Assembly: GCA_023265535.1 (NCBI GenBank)
Contig: JAHFTI010000181.1
Location: forward strand, 1 to 7,866
Source: Opitutaceae bacterium
GTDB lineage: Bacteria > Verrucomicrobiota > Verrucomicrobiia > Opitutales > Opitutaceae
Direction: 5' to 3'
DNA: 7,866 nucleotides
How positions within the stretch are numbered: position 1 is the first letter of the stretch; the number at the start of each line of letters is the position of its first letter. The notes beneath the pieces were generated by a model. The model was not told the origin of the DNA. It searched no databases and saw only the letters and a program-made list of their open reading frames with translations. Below, piece after piece: positions 1 to 6,133 of this stretch. The position numbers and the translations under genes were made by a program.

Positions 1-2
1 TC

Positions 3-422
3 ACCCAGGTGCGCGAAGTCCTCGACCTGGAGGAGATCACCCCGCTGCCCCTCACCCCGGAGGCCCTCCTCGGTGTGGTGAATGTCCGGGGCAGCGCCAT
101 TCCCGTCATCGACCTGCGCCGTCGCTTCGGCCTCCCGCCCTCGTCACCGGGCCGTCAGGCTCGCATCCTCGTCATGGAATTCACGGCCGGGGACAGCACC
201 TGCGTCCTGGGAGGCCTTGCCGATGCCGTCCAGGAAGTCCTTGAGCTGGATTCAACGGAGATAGGCCCCGCCCCCGGTTCGGGCAGCCCCTGGAAAGCCG
301 ACCTGGTCGACGGCATCACCCTGCGCGAAGGCCGCTTCCTCCTGCTGCTCCGCACGGAAGCCCTCTTCAGCAGCGAGGAACTGCGAACGCTCGACGCCCA
401 GGCGCACGGATGCAGCGGCTGA
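3..422 (+). CDS. cheW: CheW-type chemotaxis coupling protein, 5' end missing
   Basis: CheW is a small cytoplasmic adaptor that links methyl-accepting receptors to the kinase CheA in chemotaxis arrays. The visible 139 or so residues match the CheW fold from its first core strands onward. They include TQVREVLDLEEITPLP, then the family hallmark GVVNVRGSAIPVIDLRRRFG, and a later segment (LADAVQEVLEL...GIT...GRFLLLLRTEALF) that fits the second half of the domain. The reading frame is open to the left edge, and the Q-V-R-E-V motif normally lies some 25-35 residues into CheW. The GTG at position 9 is therefore not the true start, and the gene begins outside the window. The protein has no CheA-type kinase or receiver domain after the CheW fold. 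It stops with TGA at 420-422, at the start of cheR. A CheW-like domain ending a longer upstream protein (for example a CheV or CheA C-terminus) cannot be excluded because the N-terminus is unseen, but a stand-alone CheW is most likely next to cheR. Confidence 0.88.
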   Translation, partial: TQVREVLDLEEITPLPLTPEALLGVVNVRGSAIPVIDLRRRFGLPPSSPGRQARILVMEFTAGDSTCVLGGLADAVQEVLELDSTEIGPAPGSGSPWKADLVDGITLREGRFLLLLRTEALFSSEELRTLDAQAHGCSG

Positions 423-1282
423 CACACCCCTTCTCCATGACACAGGAATCCCACGCTGCCTATCCGATGCCCCAGCTCTCCGAGCGGGACTTCAACAGCC
501 TGGCCCATTTCGTCACCGAGAGGCTGGGCATCCGCATGCCTCGTGTGAAGTTGCTCATGGTCCAAAGCCGCCTCCTGCGGCGCCTGCACGAACTCGGCCT
601 CGACACCTTTTCAGACTACCAGGACCTGCTCCTTAACTCCCAGTCCGCAGAGCAGGAACAGCGCCACTTCTTCGACCTGATCACCACCCACAAGACCGAT
701 TTCTACCGCGAACCCGCCCACTTCGATTTCCTGGCACAGAGGATACTGGAAAAGCTCCCCAAGGGCCACTTGCGCCTCTGGAGCGCCGGCTGCTCCTCCG
801 GTGAGGAAGCCTACACGCTGGGCATGATCCTGGCAGACCACTCGGTCTGCCATCCAGGGTTCTCCTACGAGATCCTTGGCACCGACGTCTCGCAGCGCAT
901 TCTCAATGCCGCCAGGGACGCCATCTATCCCGAGGAACACGTCGCCCCGGTCCCCCTCGCACAGCGCAAACGATACCTCCTGCGAGGCAAGGACTCACAG
1001 GCGGGCATGGTGCGCATCGCGCCCGAGTTGCGCCAGCGCGTGGAGTTCATGCGGCTAAACCTCATGGACCCCCGCTTCCCTCTCTCGGCGGAGATGAATG
1101 TCATCTTTTTCCGCAATGTGATGATCTACTTCGACCGCCCCACCCAGGCCCGCGTGCTCTCCGGCATCTGCAGGCACCTGTGCCCCGGCGGGCATCTGTT
1201 CATCAGCCACACCGAATCCATCCTCAGCAGCGACCTGCCCCTCGTGCAGGTAGCCCCCTCCGTCTTCAGGAAACTGGCCTGA
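410..1282 (+). CDS. cheR: Chemotaxis receptor methyltransferase CheR
   Basis: CheR transfers methyl groups from S-adenosylmethionine to glutamate side chains of chemoreceptors, giving the slow adaptation arm of chemotaxis. The 290-residue product has the helical N-terminal domain (LSERDFNSLAHFVTERLGI, residues about 24-42). It then has the SAM-binding loop SAGCSSGEEAYTLGMIL (G127 onward), the acidic strand ILGTDVSQRIL, a beta-subdomain (about 187-217, RYLLRG...GMVRI) and the signature NVIFFRNVMIYFDRPTQ (F234 R235 N236 V237). It ends with a GGHLFISHTESIL strand. Length matches the usual 270-290 residues, and there is no TPR tail. The residue before RNV, most often Cys in the family, is Phe here. 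Two starts are possible. ATG 410 overlaps cheW by 13 nt. ATG 437 leaves a 14-nt gap and removes nine unconserved residues. Neither has a good ribosome site, so I give the longer form without strong preference. cheD follows 10 nt downstream, pointing to one operon. Confidence 0.95.
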   Translation: MQRLTHPFSMTQESHAAYPMPQLSERDFNSLAHFVTERLGIRMPRVKLLMVQSRLLRRLHELGLDTFSDYQDLLLNSQSAEQEQRHFFDLITTHKTDFYREPAHFDFLAQRILEKLPKGHLRLWSAGCSSGEEAYTLGMILADHSVCHPGFSYEILGTDVSQRILNAARDAIYPEEHVAPVPLAQRKRYLLRGKDSQAGMVRIAPELRQRVEFMRLNLMDPRFPLSAEMNVIFFRNVMIYFDRPTQARVLSGICRHLCPGGHLFISHTESILSSDLPLVQVAPSVFRKLA

Positions 1283-1292
1283 GCCCTCCTTC

Positions 1293-1802
1293 ATGCCCCC
1301 CAGAGTACTCACTCCCGGCAACTTCCTCATCACCCACGAGGAGCAGCGCGTGTCAACCGTGCTGGGGTCCTGCGTGGCCGTCGCCCTCTTCTGCGCCCGC
1401 ACACGTCATGCGGCCCTCTGCCATGCCATGCTCCCACGCCCCGGCGCCACCCTCGAGCACGAGGCGGTGCAGCAACACCTGGGCCGCTACGTCTCGGAGG
1501 TCCTGCCGCTGCTCCTGCACCACTTCACCCATCACGGCTGCACCCGCGGCGAACTCGTCGCCAAGGTCTTCGGCGGCGCGAGCATCACTCCCAAGATCGA
1601 GAAGGAGGAGACCGACAGGGAAATCGGGCTGAACAATGTCACCACCGCACTCGCCTTCCTGCTCGAGGAGGGAATCCCCCCGCGCGCCATCATCACCGGG
1701 GGCAACCGCGGCCACCACATCATCTTCAACACCGGCACGGGAGAGGTCCTCCACCGCCTCCTGGACCCGGCCGCAACCCTCAAATCCCTGCACCATGGCT
1801 AG
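1293..1802 (+). CDS. cheD: Chemoreceptor glutamine deamidase CheD
   Basis: CheD hydrolyses specific glutamine side chains of chemoreceptors to glutamate. In systems that have it, it also partners with the CheY-P phosphatase CheC. The 169-residue protein carries the whole family pattern: STVLGSCVAVALF with the nucleophile Cys27, HAML with the catalytic His44, VAKVFGGASI, IGLNNV, and the C-terminal ITGGNRGHHIIFNTGTGEV. The spacing Cys27-His44 is the same as in the structurally studied Thermotoga enzyme as I remember it, and Ser21/Thr22 are available for the triad hydroxyl. Length is typical (about 160-170). The ATG at 1293 lies 10 nt after cheR and starts right at the conserved N-terminal strand, so no other start fits. 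The 3' end overlaps cheB by 8 nt, so the two adaptation enzymes are probably translationally coupled. No cheC is seen in the window. No Shine-Dalgarno motif is visible before the start. Confidence 0.95.
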   Translation: MPPRVLTPGNFLITHEEQRVSTVLGSCVAVALFCARTRHAALCHAMLPRPGATLEHEAVQQHLGRYVSEVLPLLLHHFTHHGCTRGELVAKVFGGASITPKIEKEETDREIGLNNVTTALAFLLEEGIPPRAIITGGNRGHHIIFNTGTGEVLHRLLDPAATLKSLHHG

Positions 1803-2913
1803 GATAAAGGTGCTCATCGTCGATGACTCCGCGGCCGCGCGCGGACTCCTCACGGAGATCCTCTGCTCCGACCCCGAGATCGAGGTGCTCGGCGCCGCAG
1901 CCGACCCCTACGCCGCCGTCCGCCACATCGCACGCCTCGTCCCCGACGTCATCCTGCTCGACGTGGAGATGCCCCGCATGGACGGCCTCACCTTCCTGGA
2001 CAAGATCATGAGCCAGCACCCCATCCCCGTGGTGATGTGCTCCAGCCTGACCACGCAGGGCTCCGAGACCGCCATGCTCGCCCTGGAAAAGGGCGCGATC
2101 GACATCATCGAGAAGCCACGCGTCGAGACGCGCCGTTTCTTCGAGGACTCGCGCATCATGATCTGCGACGTCGTCAAGTCTGCCGCAGCCGCACGTCTAC
2201 GCTCCACTGGCGCCCTGCGGCGCAACGAAACCCAGGCCGCCTCGGCCCGGCCCGTACCCTCGGCCCTCATTGCCCCGCCCAAGCTCCCCCCCGACGTCAT
2301 CCTGCCCAAGCCCCTCGCACAGGGCAATGAACCCACGACTGAAAAGGTCGTCGTCATCGGTGCGTCGACCGGCGGAACCGAGGCCCTGCGCGTGCTGCTG
2401 CAGGCCATGCCCGAGGATTGCCCGCCCCTGTTGATCGTGCAGCACATGCCGGAGCGTTTCACCACCGCCTTCGCCGAACGGCTCGACTCGATCTGCCGCA
2501 TCACCGTCAGGGAGGCAGCCCACAAGGACCGTGTGCTGCGCGGCCAGGCCCTCATCGCCCCCGGCAACCGCCACATGCTGTTGAAGCGCACCGCAGACAG
2601 CTATCATGTCGAGCTGCACGACGGCCCCATGGTCAGCCGCCACCGCCCCTCGGTGAACGTCCTTTTTCGCTCCGCAGCCCGCTACGGCGGCAGGAACATC
2701 GTCGGCCTCATCATGACCGGCATGGGCGACGACGGCACCCTGGGCATGCTCGAGATGCGCCAGCACGGCTCCTACAACCTGGCCCAGGATGAGGCGTCCT
2801 CGGTCATCTTCGGCATGCCCAACGAGGCCATCAAGGCAGGCGCGGTGCACGCCATCCTACCCCTTGACCAGCTCGCACCCGAGTTGGTCCGTCTTTGCAG
2901 GCAACCCTCATGA
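1795..2913 (+). CDS. cheB: Chemotaxis protein-glutamate methylesterase/glutamine deamidase CheB
   Basis: CheB removes methyl groups from receptor glutamates and deamidates receptor glutamines. CheA phosphorylation of its receiver domain activates the esterase. Residues 1-120 form the receiver: acidic pair D10-D11, phospho-acceptor D56 in VILLDVEMPRMDG, S84 in MCSSLT and K107 in IIEKP. A Pro/Ala-rich linker (about 130-180) leads to the esterase domain. There VVVIGASTGGTEALR carries S191, LLIVQHMPERFT carries H217, and MTGMGDDGTLGML carries D313. The 26- and 96-residue spacings equal those of the E. coli triad S164-H190-D286, so the enzyme should be active. The protein has 372 residues, slightly longer than the enteric form because of the linker. 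The ATG at 1795 opens directly onto the receiver (MARIKVLIVDDS) and overlaps the cheD stop by 8 nt. The open frame extends further upstream, but that part only shadows cheD. The TGA shares an ATGA with the kinase gene. Confidence 0.97.
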   Translation: MARIKVLIVDDSAAARGLLTEILCSDPEIEVLGAAADPYAAVRHIARLVPDVILLDVEMPRMDGLTFLDKIMSQHPIPVVMCSSLTTQGSETAMLALEKGAIDIIEKPRVETRRFFEDSRIMICDVVKSAAAARLRSTGALRRNETQAASARPVPSALIAPPKLPPDVILPKPLAQGNEPTTEKVVVIGASTGGTEALRVLLQAMPEDCPPLLIVQHMPERFTTAFAERLDSICRITVREAAHKDRVLRGQALIAPGNRHMLLKRTADSYHVELHDGPMVSRHRPSVNVLFRSAARYGGRNIVGLIMTGMGDDGTLGMLEMRQHGSYNLAQDEASSVIFGMPNEAIKAGAVHAILPLDQLAPELVRLCRQPS

Positions 2914-4046
2914 ACCCAGCCACTCCACGTCCCACGATCATGGTCGTCGACGACTCGCCGGCCAACCTGAAACTCCTGGGTGGCCTGTTCCGCGAGAACG
3001 GGTACCAGGTCCGCCCCTTCACCCAGGGCGCCCTCGCCCTGCGCGCCGCAGACAACGAGGCCCCCGATCTCTTCCTGCTCGACATCAACATGCCGGAGAT
3101 CGACGGCTACGAACTCTGCAGGCGCCTCAAGGCCAGCCCCTCCCTGAAGGACATCCCCGTCATCTTCCTGAGCACCCTCCAGGACCTCAATGACAAGGTG
3201 AAGGCCTTTGAGTGCGGCGCGGTCGACTATGTCACCAAGCAACCCTTCCATTTCGAGGAGATCCTCGCCCGCGTCGGCACCCACCTGCGGCTGCGCGAAC
3301 TCCAACGCGCCCTGGAGCAACGCAACACCGACCTGCGCAACAACATCGAGCAGCTCAAGCGCCTCGAGGAGATGAAGGAAAGCCTCACCCACATGATCGT
3401 GCACGACATGCGCTCCCCGCTGACCGTCGTCATGATGGCCATCGACATGCTCAACCGTGAGGGCAAAATCGTCGCCCCCGAGGATCGCAGCAACATGGTG
3501 TCCGCCTACAAGGCCGCCACGAGTGTGGTCGAAATGACAAACCTGCTCCTGGACATCAGCCGCCTGGAATCGGGCAAGATGCCCATTGAAAAAGAGGTAC
3601 AGGAAATCAGCCTGCTCGCACGCGGCTGCATCGATTCGCTCTCCATCATCCTCCGGCCCTTCGACACCGGCATCGAGAAGATCGACGACCTCTACCTGGT
3701 CAATTGCGACGGAGCCATCATCCGGCGCGTGCTCAACAATCTGCTCGGCAACGCCGCCAAGTTCACGCCGCCCCATGGCCACATCACGGTTATCCTCACG
3801 CGCGAACCCGGCTTCGTACGCGTGACGGTGCAGGATTCCGGGCCGGGCATCCCCGCGGAGGAGCAGTCCCTGGTCTTCGAGAAATTCGGGCAGGGCGCGT
3901 CCGGCAAGAAGGCCCAGGGCACCGGCTTGGGCCTGACCTTCTGCAAGCTCGCCGTGGAGGCCCACGGCGGCCAGATTGGCGTGCACAGCAGCCCCGGAAA
4001 AGGCGCCTCCTTCTGGTTCACCTTGCCTGAGGCTTCCCTCACCTGA
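2910..4046 (+). CDS. Soluble hybrid receiver-histidine kinase, last gene of the chemotaxis operon
   Basis: This is a cytoplasmic two-component protein of 378 residues with an N-terminal receiver and a C-terminal histidine kinase. The receiver (9-125) has D14-D15, phospho-acceptor D58 in LFLLDINMPEIDGYE, S88-T89 and K110. A short coiled-coil-like stretch (RELQRALEQRN...LKRLEEMKESL, about 130-160) links it to HisKA with H165 in MIVHDMRSPLTVV. The HATPase has the N box NNLLGNAAKF (N281), G1 DSGPGIP (D309), the F box FEKFGQG, and G2 GTGLGLTF (337-344). All kinase boxes are intact, and there is no transmembrane or PAS/GAF sensor segment. An odd feature is VTKQPF in place of the usual TKPF, a one-codon insertion between the conserved Lys and Pro. 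ATG 2910 overlaps the cheB stop as ATGA, with a weak GCAGG 8 nt upstream; an upstream TTG (2895) is possible but less likely. It is not CheA (no HPt or CheW-like domain). A role in tuning chemotaxis or a parallel output is inferred from position only. Confidence 0.9.
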   Translation: MNPATPRPTIMVVDDSPANLKLLGGLFRENGYQVRPFTQGALALRAADNEAPDLFLLDINMPEIDGYELCRRLKASPSLKDIPVIFLSTLQDLNDKVKAFECGAVDYVTKQPFHFEEILARVGTHLRLRELQRALEQRNTDLRNNIEQLKRLEEMKESLTHMIVHDMRSPLTVVMMAIDMLNREGKIVAPEDRSNMVSAYKAATSVVEMTNLLLDISRLESGKMPIEKEVQEISLLARGCIDSLSIILRPFDTGIEKIDDLYLVNCDGAIIRRVLNNLLGNAAKFTPPHGHITVILTREPGFVRVTVQDSGPGIPAEEQSLVFEKFGQGASGKKAQGTGLGLTFCKLAVEAHGGQIGVHSSPGKGASFWFTLPEASLT

Positions 4047-4142
4047 GCGCTCCCGCTGCCACTGCGCCATAATGTGCCGTTCGGTCACCCTTGCACCACA
4101 GCCGGGGCAGGCCAAGACTGCACACGCCCCCCGCCCCAGCCC

Positions 4143-5903
4143 ATGCCCCACAAGCCCCTCCTCTGCCTCGCAGCACTGTTGCTCGCCGGTGTCGCCACAC
4201 ACGCCGCCTCGGCTCCCGCCGCCGCCACCACACAGCCCGCCCCTTCCGGACCGCCCACCGTCCTCTTCGATTCCTTCCACTATACGGGCGACGACCCGCT
4301 CTTCGCCCCGCAAGTCCCGGCCGGCCACTACCGCAATCCCATCCTCGCCGGCTTCTATCCCGACCCGAGCCTCTGCCGCGTCGGCGAGGACTATTACCTC
4401 GTCAATTCCACCTTTGCCTTCTTCCCGGGCATCCCCGTCTGGCACAGCCGGGACCTCGTCAACTGGACCCAGCTGGGCCACGCCATCGACCGCCCCGGCA
4501 TGCTTCGCTACGAGGGTCTCGGCGTCTCGGATGGCCTCTTCGCCCCCACCCTCCGTCACCACGACGGCCTCTTCTATCTCATCTGCACCCAGGTCAAGGC
4601 GGGGGGCAATTTCTTCGTCACCGCCAGAAACCCCGCAGGCCCCTGGTCCGACCCTGTCTGGCTGCCCGAGATCGACGGTTTCGACCCCGACTTCTTCTTC
4701 GATGACGACGGCCGCGCCTACATCGTCAACAACGGCCCGCCGCCCGACGACAAACCCCTCTATTCAGGACACCGCGCCATCTGGTTCCAGGAGTTCGACC
4801 TGAAGGCGGGCAAACTCACGGGCCCGCGCCGGATCATCGTCGACGGAGGTGTCGACATCTCGAAAAAGCCCATCTGGATCGAGGGCCCCCACCTCTTCAA
4901 GCACCAGGGTTGGTACTACCTGAACTGCGCCGAGGGCGGCACCAGCGAGGGCCACTCCCAGGTCATCCTGCGCAGCCGCAGCGTCAGCGGTCCCTTTGTC
5001 CCCTGGGAGGGCAACCCCATGCTCACCCAGCGCGACCTCGATCCCAAGCGGCGCGACCCCGTCACCTGCACCGGCCATGCCGACTTCGTGCAGACACCGG
5101 CGGGCGAGTGGTTCAGCGTCTTCCTCGGCTGTCGTCCGTATTCGGGAGACCACTACAACACCGGCCGCGAGACCTTCCTTCTGCCTGTCACCTGGGCCGA
5201 CGGCTGGCCGCGCATCCTGGCCAAGGGACTCCCCGTGCCTGCCACCGCCCGGCTCCCCCTGCCCTCGGTCCCCGCCAAGCCGGGCCCGGTCCCCCTCACG
5301 GGCAACTTTGCCTGGCACGATGATTTCAACGCCCCGGCCTCGGGCAGGCCGGGCTTCGCCTGGAACTCCCTGCGCGGCCCCTCCGACAGCTGGGCCCACT
5401 TCGACCGCAAGGCGGGGTGGCTCGCCTTGGACGCCGGTTCCGATCGGCTCTCCGGCAAGCAGTTCCCGAACTTTCTTGGAAGGCGCCAGCAGCACGCTGT
5501 CTGCAGCGCCGAAACCGTGCTCCAGCTTCCTGCCGCACCGGGTTGCTCAGGCGGCATCGTGGTCTTCCAGAATGAGACCCACCATTACTACCTGGGCGTG
5601 CGGCGCGGTCCCTCGGCCCCCGTCGTCTTCCTGGAAAAGGTCTCCGCCGACAAGGACAACCCGGTCATCACCGAGATCGTCACTCAGGCGCTCGGGCCGC
5701 TGCCCGCCAGCGCCACCCTCAGGCTGCGCATCGAGGTCCGCGGAGGGGAGTGCAACTTCCTCTACGCGGTCGGCAAGGGCTCCCTCGCCAGCCTCGCGTC
5801 CAGGCAGGATGCCCGCTGCCTCAGCACCCTCGTCGCAGGTGGCTTCGTCGGCAGCTACCTGGGCATTCACGCCCGCACCGAGCCGCTCCCAACCAAGCCT
5901 TGA
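4143..5903 (+). CDS. Secreted glycoside hydrolase family 43 enzyme (beta-xylosidase/alpha-L-arabinofuranosidase-like)
   Basis: This is a predicted exported enzyme of 586 residues acting on xylan- or arabinan-derived saccharides. The N-terminus is a signal peptide (MPHKPLLCLAALLLAG, cleavage likely around residues 20-24, no lipobox Cys). The five-bladed propeller domain (about 50-370) shows the GH43 catalytic trio. The general base is D74 in AGFYPDPSLCRVG, the pKa-tuning Asp is D181 in GFDPDFFFDDDG, and the general acid is E247 in IWIEGPHLFKH. YYLVNSTFAFFPGIPVWHSR and CTGHADFVQTPAGEW are also typical. From about residue 389 (FAWHDDFN) a beta-sandwich domain follows, as in GH43 xylosidases of the larger architecture. 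Substrate cannot be fixed from sequence alone. The start at ATG 4143 is chosen because the signal peptide begins there; the open frame reaches back to GTG 4074 but adds a Pro/Cys-rich segment unlike any leader. There is a 96-nt gap after the kinase gene and no Shine-Dalgarno, so co-transcription with chemotaxis genes is uncertain. Confidence 0.93.
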   Translation: MPHKPLLCLAALLLAGVATHAASAPAAATTQPAPSGPPTVLFDSFHYTGDDPLFAPQVPAGHYRNPILAGFYPDPSLCRVGEDYYLVNSTFAFFPGIPVWHSRDLVNWTQLGHAIDRPGMLRYEGLGVSDGLFAPTLRHHDGLFYLICTQVKAGGNFFVTARNPAGPWSDPVWLPEIDGFDPDFFFDDDGRAYIVNNGPPPDDKPLYSGHRAIWFQEFDLKAGKLTGPRRIIVDGGVDISKKPIWIEGPHLFKHQGWYYLNCAEGGTSEGHSQVILRSRSVSGPFVPWEGNPMLTQRDLDPKRRDPVTCTGHADFVQTPAGEWFSVFLGCRPYSGDHYNTGRETFLLPVTWADGWPRILAKGLPVPATARLPLPSVPAKPGPVPLTGNFAWHDDFNAPASGRPGFAWNSLRGPSDSWAHFDRKAGWLALDAGSDRLSGKQFPNFLGRRQQHAVCSAETVLQLPAAPGCSGGIVVFQNETHHYYLGVRRGPSAPVVFLEKVSADKDNPVITEIVTQALGPLPASATLRLRIEVRGGECNFLYAVGKGSLASLASRQDARCLSTLVAGGFVGSYLGIHARTEPLPTKP

Positions 5904-5942
5904 ACCTTCAGGGATCCTTCCCCCTGTGTCCACCGGCGTCCT

Positions 5943-5991
5943 CCGGGGAGCTGGGGGGCCGGTTCCCCGGGGGCGGATGCCCCGGAAAACC
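5943..5991 (+). other. Overlapping GC-rich inverted repeats in the gap after the GH43 gene
   Basis: The 230-nt gap between the GH43 gene and the next gene holds two mutually exclusive hairpins. Hairpin A pairs 5943-5949 (CCGGGGA) with 5964-5970 (TCCCCGG). Hairpin B pairs 5967-5972 (CCGGGG) with 5980-5985 (CCCCGG), extended by GGTT 5961-5964 with AACC 5988-5991 across a 2x2 mismatch. Neither is followed by a T run, so they are not canonical Rho-independent terminators. They could end or process the GH43 transcript or act as an attenuator for the next gene, or they could be chance pairing in very GC-rich DNA. Apart from a T6 run near 6069-6074, I see nothing else definite in the gap. Confidence 0.3.
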
Positions 5992-6133
5992 AGGGCAGGA
6001 CAGGCGCTGGTCCGCCTCCGAACGTGTGAGTGAGATCGGGCCTTGCCATGTCTCCACGGCTTGGCTCCTTTTTTGGGGCACTTGGGGCGACTTCGGCATG
6101 GAACACGCTGGCACCGCCTCAGTCCCAGCCCGA

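Noticed and set aside
1636..1794. Upstream extension of the cheB frame by 53 codons
   Set aside because: It overlaps cheD in another frame, has Ser/Pro/Arg-rich shadow composition, and the receiver domain begins properly at ATG 1795.
4045..4052. GAGCGCTC palindrome at the kinase gene's stop codon
   Set aside because: It is only 8 bp, has no loop to form a stable stem and no T run, so chance is sufficient.
4074..4142. GTG start giving the GH43 protein 23 extra residues
   Set aside because: It would put a Pro/Cys/Gly-rich stretch ahead of a normal signal peptide that begins at ATG 4143.
2772..4562. 596-codon open frame on the minus strand, opposite the kinase and GH43 genes
   Set aside because: It lies antisense to two genes with complete conserved motifs, and its product is a Gly/Val/Glu/Asp-rich mirror of their GC-biased third positions with no recognisable domain. 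Long antisense frames are expected at this GC content.
4996..6033. 345-codon plus-strand frame within and past the GH43 gene
   Set aside because: It is Ser/Pro/Arg/Ala-rich, typical of an out-of-frame reading of GC-rich coding DNA, and it overlaps an intact GH43 reading frame.
5750..6133. Upstream extension of the DUF481-like frame
   Set aside because: Its first part overlaps the GH43 C-terminal coding region in another frame, and the rest bears no conserved pattern. The leader peptide marks the start at 6134, or at most 6098.
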